A stretch of 64,000 bases of DNA, taken from contig SAXG01000052.1 of assembly GCA_012932865.1 (NCBI GenBank), forward strand, positions 124,001 through 188,000, read 5' to 3'. A program made the position numbers and the translations under genes. Under the pieces are notes generated by a model, which was not told where the DNA came from, did no database searches, and was given only the letters and a program-made list of their open reading frames with translations. The stretch comes from Amylostereum areolatum. Taxonomy: Eukaryota > Basidiomycota > Agaricomycetes > Russulales > Stereaceae. Below, piece by piece: positions 1 through 11,481 of the stretch (within the stretch, counting starts at the first letter, position 1; each line of letters begins with the position of its first letter).

Positions 1-796
1 GGCCTCCTCCAGCTCTCGCTGCTAGGCGCTAACGTGGTACGGGGATCGCGGCTTAAGCCTTCTCTCCTTGAGGGCAAGCTTTGGTGCCATGCTCTGAGCT
101 GCCGCACCCTGCGCACTCGTGGATGTGGTGAGAGGCTCGCAACTGCACAACCTCTCGCACGCTGCCAATCGAGGCAAAGTGCCCATCCTTCGGGGTCGAG
201 GATGACGCCCTTCGGGTTGCAGTGGCAGCGGGAGGCTCTCCCATCCCAAGTTGTGCCCGCGTGGCACTGGGCAACATCGTGGGGCTGGCGGCTAAGGCAT
301 ATGGCGCATATGCTACGTGCTTGCCCGCTGTCAGCCCCTTTCCCATATGGGGAGACGGCCGCTTGTTTGCAGTATGGGTGTGGCTCCTACTGACGCTGCC
401 CACGGTCTACGCAATCACCGCACTTAGGGGAGCGGTCACTGTGTCGCTCCCCACGGGGGGCGTGATCACCACGCGGTACCCTCTTGTCCGCTCTTTCGTT
501 GGAAAGCAAAGGGGAACGACCCCGTTTTCCTCCCCTGAGACACTTGAGAGTGCCACTATACTGCTCAGTGAGCCTGCCGAGCCTGCCGGAGGGCACCGTG
601 TTGCGAAAATGGTCCCGACGTAGGGCGGGTGGGAGAGGGTGACACGGGAGAGATGCAGGCCATTGTAGAGTGGCAGATCGATGTCGGGCCGCAGGGTGGG
701 TGTCGCAAGTGGGAGCGCATGGTACCGGGGAGAGGAAAGGAGGAGAAAGAGAGGGAGTCAGCGGAGCGCGGAAAGCGGGAAAGCGCGCGAACGCAC
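1..796. other. No gene recognised; 3' flank of a broken gene
   Basis: I see no recognisable product here. The minus strand from 796 downwards begins with a GTGCGT splice donor that follows the last recognisable codons of the pseudogene at 797-1588, so the start of this stretch may be an intron and lost downstream exons. Open frames on both strands have skewed composition and no family pattern. Confidence 0.4.
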
Positions 797-1588
797 CTAT
801 CGATGCCTTCCACCTGGTGCCTCAGCACAACTGACTGTGTCGCACTCTTGAGCAACTCTTTGTTGATGATGGCGAAGTTGAAAAGGTTGTGATTTAGAAC
901 GCCTTCGAGCCAGGCTCTGCGTACAAGCATGTTGTACTTGATGAGGATCTCTTCGCCGTATAGCTGACGCCTCAAGTTGTGATGCTCCAGGGCAAAATAG
1001 AACTGGGTCATGGACATGCAGTGCCTCTCGGGGTATTTGCACGTCCACATATATGCAATGAACAAGGTGATGCCGACCACCATTTGCTGCCATGAGAGCG
1101 CGAAGTCTGGAACAGCCTTCTTGCTTGGGGTCTGCGCAAGTAAAGGCTGCAAGATGATACCGTGCTCGCCCTGCGTGAGGCCAAAACCGTCCGTGGATGC
1201 GGATGTTTGCGTAGCAGTCTCCCTACAACCCTCCACAGTGAAGTAGTAGAGCTCAATGAATTCTCCCTTGTGTAGCTTGTTCACGGCATAGGCAGCTGGC
1301 TGCACCTCGACGTGGTCCGGTGGCTCGGCGTCCTCGTCGAAATCGGGAATGTCTGGCGCACCGTCGTCCAGCTTCGCCGCCGCCTCTGCAGCTTAGCGGT
1401 CCTCGTCCTGCTGCGCATTCCAGGCTGCCACTCGTTCATCGTGCTCGCTGTCCCATAGCGCGTTGAGTCTTGCTACCGCGACGTCTTGGCCTTCTCCATT
1501 TGCAATGGTGTTCCTGCGAGCAGTCAAAACGCTGCTCAGAGAAGTCCAGTCGCGCCTTGTCTGTGGGGTCGTCTAAGATTCTCGCCAT
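797..1588 (-). pseudogene. Repeat-associated Agaricomycete protein, broken
   Basis: The minus strand starts MARILDDPTDKARLDF and later reads LNALWDSEHDERVAAWNAQQ, AYAVNKLHKGEFIELYYFT and FNFAIINKELLKS. I recognise this from memory as a high-copy Agaricomycete protein family of unknown function that travels with repeats. No catalytic motif is visible. The gene is broken at least twice. After about 30 codons the frame must shift to continue, and an in-frame TAA at 1393-1395 follows the WNAQQDEDR segment. Coding similarity ends at 797, where a GTGCGT donor follows, so downstream exons are lost or unrecognised. A diverged gypsy LTR (1635-2127) sits just upstream of the ATG and may have replaced its promoter. 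The assignment to a repeat-associated family is inference from memory. Confidence 0.6.
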
Positions 1589-1634
1589 GCTTGGGCTTTG
1601 TCATGTGCTGCCGCTGGACGAATCGTGTGAGGGG

Positions 1635-2127
1635 TATCAGAAAGCGATTTGTGAAAGGAAAAAGAGAGAAAGATAGTCCAGAAAGGAGCAGAAAATGAGC
1701 TCGACGGCCTGTTGGCACGGCGAGCTATGGTGTGGAGGTGAGAAGAGAGAGGGACTGTTAGGGATCGGTCCAGCGACTGGCAGATCACCCAAGTCACCCA
1801 AAGAGAGAGAGAAAGGGGGATGGATTGGCAGGAGAGGGTCCAAGTCCAGGCGTAGAGCCGAAGCAGTACGTGGGGAACAAAGAGGACGATCTAAGAAAAA
1901 GGGACACAGAGGAGAGCCTTATATATGTACAGGATCGATGATGCGGGAATGGTGCGAGCGGGAGAAAACAATAAGGAAAAGGAATGGGGAGGACGTGGTC
2001 CGGAGCGATGATGTCATAGATGGAAAGATAAGAGGAGTCAGGCTGACGACATCATGTGATGGAAAATGTAATCATGTGACTGAACGTGATGCAACAAAAA
2101 GGGAAAGGATTGAGGTGATCCGTGACA
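1635..2127 (-). repeat. Diverged gypsy LTR, relative of element 1
   Basis: Read on the minus strand this begins TGTCACGGATC and shares with the LTRs at 3268-3689 and 9940-10362 the blocks CTATGACATCA.CGCTCCGGAC, TTCCTTATTGTTT, CCGCTCGCACCA and a TATATAAGG box. It ends near 1635 at CTGATA where those LTRs end CTGACA. A polypurine tract, AAAGAGGGGGTAA on the minus strand (2128-2140), lies directly upstream, so this is the 3' LTR of a minus-strand element. The body of that element has been replaced by HLE copy 1. Confidence 0.7.
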
Positions 2128-2141
2128 TTACCCCCTCTTTA

Positions 2142-3267
2142 CTTGGTGGTGAGTGGGCCATTGCGAGCATGGCAGTACGGTTCCTCACATTTTTAGTTCC
2201 CAGGTCAAATGTTGTGCATTAAAGTTTTTTTTACAGAGAGTGTTCATCCTTTTTGTAGTCAGTGCTCATCTTTTTTGAACCTGGGTGTTCATCTTTTTTG
2301 TAGTCAGGTTTCATCCTTTTTGTAGTCAGTGTTCACCTTTTTTGAACCCGGGTGTCCATCTTTTTTGTAGTCAGGTTTCATCTTTTTTGTAGTCAGGTTT
2401 CATCCTTTTTGTAGTCAGGTTTCATCCTTTTTGTAGTCAGTGTTCACCTTTTTTGAACCCGGGCGTTCATCCTTTTTGTAGGCAGTGTTCATCATTTTTG
2501 CAGGCATAGTTAAAAATTTTGGAACCAGGGTGTTCACATTTTTTGTATGTAGGGTTCAAATTTTCGAACTCGGGGGGCAAGGTATTTCAACCCAGATGTT
2601 CAACTTTTTTGGAAGGAGCATCCAGTTTTCGGCTAGGCGGGGGTACCCGTTTTGTAGTCAGTGTTCATTCTTTTTGTAGGCAGGGTTTAGTCTTTTGGAA
2701 AGCGGAGGCCCTAAACTCTTCGACCCCTTACCAACCGGGTGTGAAACAATTGAACCTCTCCTACAAACAACTGGCCCACCCATCTTCGAAGAGGTGAACC
2801 CTCCTCACACAAATTGCGAACACCGGGATACAAGAAGATGAATCCTCCCCACAAAAAAGTTGAACACCTGCACACAATAAAGACGAAGCTTTCTACACAG
2901 AATGTAAACACCAGGGTACGAAGAGGTGAACACTGCCTACAAAAGGTTAGAACACCCGGATACAAAAAAGATGAACTCTCTCTACAAATGATTGGAACAT
3001 CCTGGCACAAAAAATGCTGAACCCTCCCTCAAAAAAGTTGAACACTCGGGTACAAAAAGATGAACCCTCCAAACGAAAAAGTTGAACACCCAGGTACAAA
3101 AAGATAAACACTGCCTACCAAAGTTTAGAACATCTTGGTACAAAACATATGAACCTTTGATACAAAAAACTTGAACACCCGGGTACAAAAAAAAGATGAA
3201 CACTCCAAGTATCTGAACACCCGGGTACAAAAAGCTTGCACACTTGTTTACAGCAAAAAGTTCAATT
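2142..3267 (-). mobile_element. HLE copy 1, truncated Helitron-like element
   Basis: The outer end (CTTGGTGG on the plus strand, ...CCACCAAG as a minus-strand 3' end) and the following ~75 bases match HLE copies 2 and 3: a GCCAT-N7-ATGGC hairpin followed about 15 bases later by the terminus. The neighbouring base at 2141 is a host T on the minus strand, as in the other two copies. The rest is array sequence (2222-3260). There is no 5' end, because the copy stops where the element 1 LTR begins. No coding potential is visible. The name HLE is mine; the relation to Helitrons is inferred from end structure and target. Confidence 0.6.
2222..3260. repeat. Two minisatellite arrays in opposite orientation
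   Basis: From about 2222 to 2700 the plus strand repeats ~20-25-base blocks such as TTTTTTGTAGTCAGTGTTCA and TTTTTTGAACCCGGGTGTTC. From about 2750 to 3240 it carries the reverse complement of the same blocks, such as TTGAACACCCGGGTACAAAA. The stretch is therefore a ~1-kb imperfect inverted repeat built of tandem units. The unit resembles the TTTTTTGAACCTGGGTGTTC segment in the leaders of HLE copies 2 and 3. Confidence 0.85.
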
Positions 3268-3689
3268 TGTCACGGATCGCTCCATTTCTCTCTTCGTTTG
3301 CAGACCTTGTACACGCGACGTGTCACGGCACATGACTTTCCTTTGCATCACATGCTCCAACGACATCATTGCCCGGACTTCCGAACGGGGTTCCGCATTC
3401 TTATCTATGACATCACTGCTCCGGACTTCCGTCCTCCGCCCCATGACTCCTTTCTTATTGTTTCCCCCGCTCGCACCACTATCGCATCACATCGCATCAT
3501 CGTTCCCACTCGTATATAAGGACAGTATCTCTTTTCCCTTTTCCTTAGACTGTCCATCTCGTCATACGGTACTGTAGCTTGCACTGCACTACTCTAGACC
3601 CGGCACTCTTGAATCCATTTGTTTCCCTCGCTCCTCCCATCGTCGCGACTTAGGCGGTTCCTTCGGTCTCATAAACTGCGTTTCTGACA
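3268..3689 (+). repeat. 5' LTR of element 1
   Basis: It is bounded by TGTCA and TGACA. A TATATAAG box (3513-3520) is followed about 35 bases later by AGACTGTCCA (3547-3556), the predicted transcript start and the complement of the primer site. Confidence 0.92.
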
Positions 3690-3691
3690 CC

Positions 3692-3701
3692 TGGACAGTC
3701 T
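3692..3701 (+). promoter_or_regulatory. Primer-binding site, self-priming type
   Basis: TGGACAGTCT lies two bases after the 5' LTR and is the exact reverse complement of AGACTGTCCA at 3547-3556 in the LTR. That segment is about 35 bases past the TATA box, where transcription should begin. A match between transcript 5' end and primer site defines Tf1/sushi self-priming. In the 3' LTR the segment reads AGACTATCCA. Confidence 0.75.
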
Positions 3702-3752
3702 ACCCTATGCCTACCTTGCACCCCTCTCCCCTATACCTCCCTCGCCATCTCT

Positions 3753-5919
3753 ATGACGTTAAAAAGCCCCCACCCTGGAACCCACCACCAAACTGATCTT
3801 TCTCACCTTCAATCTCCAAGCATTCAACCCCGATCGCAATTCCCCCTTCCCCTGGCCCCTAGAAAACACGGCCACCGTTGATCGCATACGAGCTCTCAAA
3901 CTCCTCTGTAGGGAACATACCTGGAAGGTCCACGGAGTCAATTGCCGCATATACGAGTGGCGCTGGAATCACGATCACGGTAGGCAGACAATCCTCTGCC
4001 TCTACGCTCGTGTCGTTGCGTGCTTTGACGTAGATCGGAACCGGTTCGAGTTCTCGATTCACTCCCCCACCTGGCACACCTGTTCCAACACCCATCTACC
4101 TCCATCGATCATCCGACACAACTTCCCCACTGTCTACAATTTCGTAATCCCCACACCGGAATCCACCCCGCCACCAGTTCTTTGTTCTACTATCAAGGGC
4201 AAGACCCTCCGCCACCGTCACCTCGAACACAAGATCTGCCAGGCTGTAAAAGCCAGCTACCTCACCCAGAAACTCCTCGGTCGTCACCCCGTCGTGGCCG
4301 ACTTCTTCTAGAATCATCGCTTCCCAAACCGTCACCCGTCCCCTCACCCCCGCGTTTCCCCCGGGTATCTTCCGTGACTATTGTCCGTACGAATACTCCG
4401 TCCTCACCTCCCTAGACACCAAGAGACCAGTACATTGGGCCCACAAGCCTCCCAAAGAAAGCAGACAAGACTGGTACTTTCAAGGAGGCAACTATCTCAC
4501 AGACGAAGACTTCGATCTTGCAACCGACGTCCTTGCCGCCTTCATCGACCCACCCGCATCCTCTTCCCCACCGCCCCGCCGATCCACTGTCCTCTCCCCC
4601 CCAGGGGATTCAAGTTCGACAGTGTCACCAAGAAGTGGTACATGTATCGACGGAACCGGCAAGGAACACCAGGGCGCACAGTAGTTGAGTGGCAACCCTC
4701 TAGTGCAAACCCTGTTCAGGATCTCTGGTTTTGGAGACACAATCAGGCACTCATGATACCCCTCGAATTCCAAGTCGCGCGTGAAGTCCATATCGAGCTT
4801 GACGAAGCTGAAGAACATCGCAAGGAACTCCAACGCCAACAAGAAGCAGCCTTCACCCGATCCCTCGACATCGCCCTCCCCGCTGACAAAATGCCCGACG
4901 AAGAAACCAAACCCTCGACCGCCTCCAAGCACGAGCTTGACCCCAAGCCGAAGCCCTTCAAGGGCGACAGACACGACACCCTCTGATTTGCCCTAGAGCT
5001 CCGCATGTTCCTTCGTGTTAACAAAGATGTTTACACTACAGATGATGCCAAGATGATGCTCCTCCTCAGCCTGATGGAGGGAGACACGGCAAACTCCTGG
5101 GCCACGCACCACCACATGGAGCTCTTTGCCGACGAGGACAAGAAGGAAGAAGCCGAGGACTCTGGTGAAACACCCCCAAAGCTCCACTATAGCACCTACA
5201 AGGAGCTTTCGGACAGGTTTGGTCGGGACTTTGTACCCATCGAACCAAAGATGGAGGCCCAGCATAAGATCAACGAGCTCACGATGACTACTCGGGACGT
5301 CACTGACTTCATCACCGAGTTTGAACTGCTGGCGACAATGACGGAGTACGATGAGGAAGCGCTGATCCACTTCTTCAAGAAAAGACTGCAGCGAGAACTC
5401 GGCAAGCAGGTGGCCTGGTCGTACCCATTCCCCACTGACCTCGCGGAGTGGAAGGAGCGCACCCGCCGCATCAACCACCAATGGCTCGAGGAGAATCCGG
5501 AGAGGAAGAGCAGTCAGTCCAAGGGGGCTGTTGCGCTCACCTCGAACGGTTCGGCTAACAACTTCTCGTCATGCCGAGTCGGCGCCTTCACCAACACCTC
5601 GACCCGCCCTGAAAAGCTGACAGATGACGAGCGCGCAAAGATGATACGCGAGGGTAGGTGCTTCATGTGTCGACAGGCCGGTCACGTCTCCCGCGACTGC
5701 CCCAACCGTGACTCGAGTGCGCGACGGGTGGGCGCAGTGGAGACTGGATCTAAGGCCCCTCCCCCACCAATGAGCACGGCTCCACCCACTGCGAAAGCAG
5801 CTCCCGACCCGTCCAAAACCATCGCAGCGATCACTCGCCAGCTGAAGGATCTGGACGTGGAAGGCAAGGAGCAGGCAGTAGCGCTGTTGAAGGACATCCT
5901 GGAATCGCAGGATTTTTGA
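3753..5919 (+). pseudogene. Gag of element 1, frameshifted
   Basis: The intact part is 5005-5919: a capsid-like helical region followed by a CCHC zinc knuckle, CFMCRQAGHVSRDC. Upstream coding signal is present but broken. The first ATG (3753) is out of frame with the protein-like stretch from 3763, which stops at TAG 4309-4311. The segment reading WAHKPPKESRQDWYFQGG near 4435 lies in another frame, and the frame from about 4605 stops at TGA 4984-4986, just before MFLRVNKDVYTT. Gag ends CAG GAT TTT TGA and pol lies in the -1 frame, so Gag-Pol was probably made by frameshifting. The N-terminal reconstruction is my reading; the knuckle and capsid part are secure. Confidence 0.8.
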
Positions 5920-8900
5920 AACGCCCCCCAGTCGCGTCGTCTGGTGGAGGTAAAGGACTTTTGGTATCATCGTTGAATTGTTTCGCTGTATTATCATCCA
6001 TGCATACCTGTGAGCAATCGTATCCCCCGTGTTTGTATCTGTCTACTTTCACCAAGAACAGGCAAACACCATCGATCACGCTCAAGGTCAAGCTGATCAG
6101 ACGAGTTACCAAAAGAGAAATTGACGCAGACGCGCTGCTTGATAGCGGCGCAGAAGGAATTATCCTGAACCAAAGCTTCATTGAACGCAAGAAGCTTACC
6201 ACAAGAAGACTAGAAAACCCGTTCCCCGTGCGTAATGTGGACCGCACCGAGAACATTATGGGCTGGGTACGCGACACAACGACCCAGCGGATCCGGATAT
6301 ACTCGCAAGATTCAAAGGCATACCATGAGGAAGAAGCTGAGTTCTTCATCACCAACATCGGCGATCATGACATGATTCTTGGAACAGACTGGCTCGATGA
6401 GCACAATCCCACCATAGACTGGCAACGAGACCGTGTTGACATGCTCCGCTGCCCTCCCTCATGCACTCTGTCCAAACCTCCTGTGACAAACCTCGCAACC
6501 AAGCCACAGAAACCATCATCGATCCAATCACAGCGTAAGGTTGAAGCAGGTAAATCCCCGAGGACACCTCTCATTCTGGACGATCCCTTCCCAGAGCCGA
6601 CATATGTGTCCTGGACCCCAGTCCCCACCTATGTCATTCCTGCACGCAGAGTCAAAGGTGTTCACGTTCGCACGGTCCATCGCTCCCCTCTACCTGCATG
6701 GCTCTTCACTGAAGATGATGACGAGCGGCCCATGGTATTCCGAGACTGGGAGATCAATGGACTACACCGCGCTGGAACTCTCCCTGAAACCGATGGTCCT
6801 GATCCAGATGCAGTACCCATCCGCGCGGGCTTTACAAAAGTGCAGGAGCTTGCAGAGCATTTAAAAAAGAATGCACACCCGCAAACCTTCGAAGACTTAG
6901 TCCCCCCTCCGTACTGCGACTTCGCGCCTGTATTTGACAAGAAAACCTCCGAGCGACTTCCTGACCGACGATCATGGGACCATGCTATCGACATGAAAGA
7001 CGGCTTTGAACCCAAACCGTGCAAAATCTACCCCCTCTCACCTTCCGAGCAGATCGAACTCGACACCCTCCTTGACGACCACCTGAAGAAGGGCTATATC
7101 CGCCCATCGAAGTCACCTCAGGCGAGTCCGTTCTTCTTTGTGAAGAAAAAGGATGGAAAGCTGTGTCCCGTACAGGACTATCGAGAATTAAACAAGGGCA
7201 CGGTCAAGAATGAATACCCCTTGCCGCTGATCTCTGAAATTATAGACCGTCTCAAAGGTGCAAAGATCTTCTCAAAGATGGATGTCCGCTGGGGCTACAA
7301 CAATGTCCGCATCAAGGAAGGCAATGAGTGGAAGGCTGCATTCAAGACAAACCGCGGTCTCTTTGAACCTACGGTGATGTTTTTCGGACTTATGAACTCC
7401 CCTGCGACGTTTCAGGCAATGATGAATGAACTGTTCAAGGATCTCATCAACTCGGGCAAGGTCATTATCTACATGGACGACATCTTGGTGTTCACTCGCA
7501 CCATGGACGAACACCGTGCCATAGTGCGGCAGGTTCTGCAACGTTTGCAAGACAATGACCTCTTCCTCAAACCGGAGAAATGTGTCTTTGAGCAAGACTT
7601 CGTTGAATACCTTGGACTCATCATCTCGCATGACAAGATCGCTATGGACCCCGTCAAGGTAGCAGGTATTTAGGACTGGCCAACACCCCGGATGGTCAAA
7701 GATGTGCAATCCTTCCTCGGCTTTGGCAACTTCTACCGACATTTCATCAAGGACTTCTCCAAGGTTGCACAACCCTTATTCGACCTGACAAAGAAGGACT
7801 GCACATGGGACTAGTCGACGGACTGCCAAACTGCATTTAACGCACTGAAAGCTGCGTTTATTTCCTCTCCCGTCTTGGTCATGCCTGACCCAAAGAAGCC
7901 TTACCTCGTTGAAGTCGACGCCTCGGACTTTGCTACTGGAGGTATACTCTCACAGAAAGGTGACGACAGCCACTGGCATCCAGTGGCGTATCTGTCCAAG
8001 GCCCTATCGGAACCGGAACGTAACTACGACATCTACGACAAGGAGCTACTCGCGATCATCCATGCGCTCGAAGCCTGGCGCCACTACCTCGAAGGCGCCC
8101 CCGACACCGTCGAAATCTGGACAGATCACAAGAATCTGGAACACTTCAAGACGGCACAGAAGCTGAGCCGCCAACAGGCACGTTGGGCTCTATTCCTCAC
8201 TCGATTTGACTTCTCGCTCGTTCACAAACCAGGAGTATCCCATCGCCCGGACCCAATGTCTCGACAACCTGATCACAAGGATGGTGTTGAAAACGACAAC
8301 AAGGAGCGCGTCTTGCTTGACCCCAAGTACTTCCAGGTACGCGCAACAAGGCCAGGAGCAGTAACCTCCCTCGGCGATGTCGAACTCCAACGACATATCC
8401 GCGACTGCAAGACCAAGGACATCGAGGTTGTTCAAGCTTTGGATGCCATCCTACGGAATGGGCCATGTACACTCGTCAAAAACCTCCAAGAGTGGAACTA
8501 CGAAGAAGGCCTAGTCCTATTCAGAGGAAAGGTATATGTCTCTGCAGATGACGAGTTGCAACGTGACATTGTCAAAATGTACCATGAATCGCCCCTAGCT
8601 GGACACCCTGGTCGCTTCAAGACTTACGAACTTGTGAGTCGTGAATATTGGTGGCCTGGCATGTCTGTCTTTGTCCGCGACTTCGTAGCAGGATGTGCAA
8701 CTTGCCAGTCGACAAAGACACAGAGCAGCCGACCCCACGTCGACATGATCCCGAACGAAGTACCCAATCGACCATTTGGCGTCATCTCTACCGACTTCAT
8801 TGTCGAGCTCCCTGACTGCGAAGGCTATAATGCCGTCAACGTCGTGGTCGATCGCCTCACCAAGATGGTGGTTACCACCCCATGTACAACGAAGATCACC

Positions 8901-9911
8901 AGCGATGGCACGGCCGACATCCTCTTCGACAAGGTATATCGACACTACGGCTTAGCAGACAAGATCATCTCGGATTGTGGACCCCAATTTGCTGGACAGG
9001 TGATGCGTACACTCAATGAGAAGCTCGGGATCAAGTCCACTCTCAGCACGGCATATCACCCCCAGGCAGATGGCCAGACTGAACGCGAAAACCAGAACCT
9101 CGAACAGTTCCTGCGAGTATTCTGCAACTACCGACAAGATGACTGGGTGAAGTGGCTGCCCTTCTTCGAGTTTTCTCACAACTCTCGCACCCATGCAGTT
9201 ACTAGAAAGGCTCCCTTTGAAGTCCTTTACGGTTTCCTCCCCAAGATGTACCCATCTGTCAACCTGTCCTCAAAGGTCCCTGCAGTTGAAGAACGCCTCC
9301 ATCAACTTGAAGAAGTCCGACAGGAGATCAAGGCCAGCCTCGCCATCGCATCAGACTTGATGAAGCACTACAATGGCGACACGGTCAGCAAATCAACGCA
9401 GTTTGCCGTCGGAGACAAAGTATGGCTAGAAGGCAAGAATCTGAAGACGACGAGACCAAAAGCTAAGCTCGCCGCCAAACGATTTGGACCCTTCGAAATC
9501 ATTGACGTCATCAGCCCAGTCAACTACCGCTTGAAGCTGCCAAAGATGTGGCGAATCCATCCAGTCTTCCATGCCTCATTGCTCACTGTGTACAAGGAGA
9601 CCGCCGCTCACGGGCCAAATTACGAACAGCCGCCACCAGACCTCATTGACGATGAAGAAGAATACAATGTTGAAGATATTGTCGACTCCAAGCCAACTCG
9701 TAACAAGAAAGGTATTCAGTACCTCGTCAAGTGGGCCGGCTATCCCAACTCCGAAAACACCTGGCTCCCGCGTTCGTCGCTCTCAAAGGTTACCGACATG
9801 ATTGACGCCTTCCACAAGCGCCATCCAAATGCACCCCGCCCTGTGCGTTCCCTCGGCATCTCCTTTGACGATTTTCTCGCATCCACCCTTGCAGATGACA
9901 TCGCGCTCTAG
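5916..9911 (+). pseudogene. Pol of element 1, two internal stops
   Basis: A single frame holds the whole polyprotein apart from two amber codons, TAG 7671-7673 (between AGI and DWPTP) and TAG 7812-7814 (probably a former Trp). Domains in order: aspartic protease with LLDSGAEG near residue 76; reverse transcriptase with YMDD at 7470-7481; RNase H with VDASDFATGGIL, YDKELLAIIHALE and WTDHKNLEHF; integrase with an HHCC finger (GHPG ... CATC), catalytic Asp at 8793 and 8973 and Glu at 9081 (QTEREN); and a C-terminal chromodomain (YLVKWAGYPNSENTW). The chromodomain places it among chromoviruses, which target integration to marked chromatin. The two stops make this copy inactive unless suppressed. 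Confidence 0.93.
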
Positions 9912-9927
9912 GCAAAAGCACATTTTA

Positions 9928-9939
9928 AAGGGGGGGTAA
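9928..9939 (+). other. Polypurine tract of element 1
   Basis: AAAGGGGGGGTAA directly precedes the 3' LTR and is the expected plus-strand primer. Confidence 0.85.
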
Positions 9940-10362
9940 TGTCACGGATCGCTCCATTTCTCTCTTTGTTTGCAGACTTTTGTACACGTGACGTGTCATG
10001 GCACATGACTTTCCTTCGCATCACATGCTCCAACGACGTCATTGCCCGGACTTCCGAATGGGGTTCCGCATTCTTATCTATGACATCACTGCTCCGGACT
10101 TCCGTCCTCCGCCCCATGACTCCTTTCTTATTGTTCCCCCCGCTCGCACCACTATCGCATCACATCGCATCATCGTTCCCACTCGTATATAAGGACAGTA
10201 TCTCTTTTCCCTTTTCCTTAGACTATCCATCTCGTCATACGGTACTGTAGCTTGCACTGCACTACTCTAGACCCGGCACTCTTGAATCCATTTGTTTCCT
10301 TCGCTCCTCCCATCGTCGTGACTTAGGCGGTTCCTTCGGTCTCATAAACTGCGTTTCTGACA
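9940..10362 (+). repeat. 3' LTR of element 1
   Basis: It matches the 5' LTR except at about eleven substitutions and one single-base indel by eye. Most are C/T or G/A, many at CpG. Confidence 0.92.
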
Positions 10363-10414
10363 GACGTGGTACTTTTGTTGGCCAGAGTTGTCCACTAACC
10401 ATGAGGTATCTGCC

Positions 10415-11465
10415 ATGGATTCAGATAATCAAGCACTGTGGGATGCTTTAGACGACGTGGAGCATCAAACTAAACAGGACCAGGAGCCTTCCATCCAGTT
10501 CATGGGTACGCTGTACAGATGTCATACTAATATATATTCACGCTAACTTGATTAGTAGACTCATATTGGGATGAGCAAGAATTGTGGGATGCAGTGGACA
10601 ATCAGGCACAGGAGGATTCTACAGGACCTATTGGTGTGTTGAATATACCATATCACTGTGTTCTCTCTTGACTTTGTTTTCTCTACAATGTGTCCAGCGT
10701 CAAACAAGCCCCCTTTTGTCAATCCTGGGCTATCACGCAGGGTCATGCCCTGGCTCTCCAATGCTGATGAGACCCTTTGGTGGATTATTGCGGCCAACCT
10801 TGCTGGCTGAGGCATGTTTAAACATTTTTTGCACTTGAAGTTGTGGTTGGACTAACTAGACTCCCTGTCTACTAGAGGACATTTTTCAAAAGGATGTTGA
10901 TGAAGCTTGCCATATGCAGAATGTGTACACAAATGGGCCCATCCAAACCTGTTTCAAAGTTATGCAGGATATCGCTCTTGTTCAGCAATCAAATGCTACC
11001 ATGACCGTGCAGATGGCTGCATTTAGAAAGGTCCTTGAACAGTAAGGCAAGAATTACCTTTTACATAGAAAGCCCGTTTATTTGCGCTGATAGGCATGGC
11101 ATAGCCGAAGACATCCTCAACAAGGCTGTTGAAGAAGAAGTGAATGGTATGTGCTTCCGCAATAACCTATGCTGTCCTATCACTGCAGCCTACAGAGAAC
11201 AGGAAGTCGGAGAAGTTCTTTGTCAACGAGTTCTTTGAAAATCCTGAGATCGTCACATGCCATTACCTTATCAACCATGTTTGGCGTGTGCAATACAAAT
11301 ATCGTCAGAAGGACCAGAAGATTTTGGAACTTACCAAGGAGGTCAATAGGTAACTTGACGTTCTATTCATTGCATATGTATTAACACCTTCTTCCCACTA
11401 GACTTGAATCCATTATTCGGGCTCACGAGGAATGCATAAATAGTACTCCTGAACAACAGGCTTAA
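10415..11465 (+). CDS. Seven-exon hypothetical gene, 236 aa
   Basis: Hand splicing gives exons 10415-10505, 10559-10633, 10698-10805, 10876-11041, 11094-11146, 11196-11349 and 11402-11465. The 711 coding bases run from ATG (MDSDNQALWDALDDVEHQ) to TAA without a stop. All introns are GT-AG except the third, which would be GC-AG. I do not recognise the product. The N-terminus is acidic with a repeated ALWDAxDxxExQ / ELWDAVDNQAQ pattern; the C-terminus (QKDQKILELTKEVNRLESII) looks like a coiled coil. No signal peptide or membrane segment is seen. The stop lies 17 bases from the stop of the convergent Helitron gene, so it is probably cargo between the RepHel gene and the lost Helitron terminus; alternatively it is a host gene next to the insertion. 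The GC donor is the weakest point. Confidence 0.65.
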
Positions 11466-11481
11466 TGAATAGGCTATGTTA

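Larger units (their letters stand above)
3268..10362 (+). mobile_element. Ty3/gypsy chromovirus, element 1
   Basis: This is a 7.1-kb LTR retrotransposon with LTRs TGTCAC...CTGACA of 422 and 423 bp, a self-priming type primer site, gag with a zinc knuckle, pol in the order protease, reverse transcriptase, RNase H, integrase, chromodomain, and a polypurine tract next to the 3' LTR. The LTRs differ at about a dozen positions by eye, mostly transitions. There is no target duplication: CAATT lies to the left and GACGT to the right. Gag and pol contain stops and frameshifts, so the copy is not autonomous. Only 28 bases separate the pol stop from the 3' LTR, unlike elements 2 and 3. Confidence 0.95.

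Noticed and set aside
1695..2222. 175-aa plus-strand frame
   Set aside because: It lies antisense to a diverged LTR and runs into HLE copy 1; Arg/Glu/Gly-rich only.
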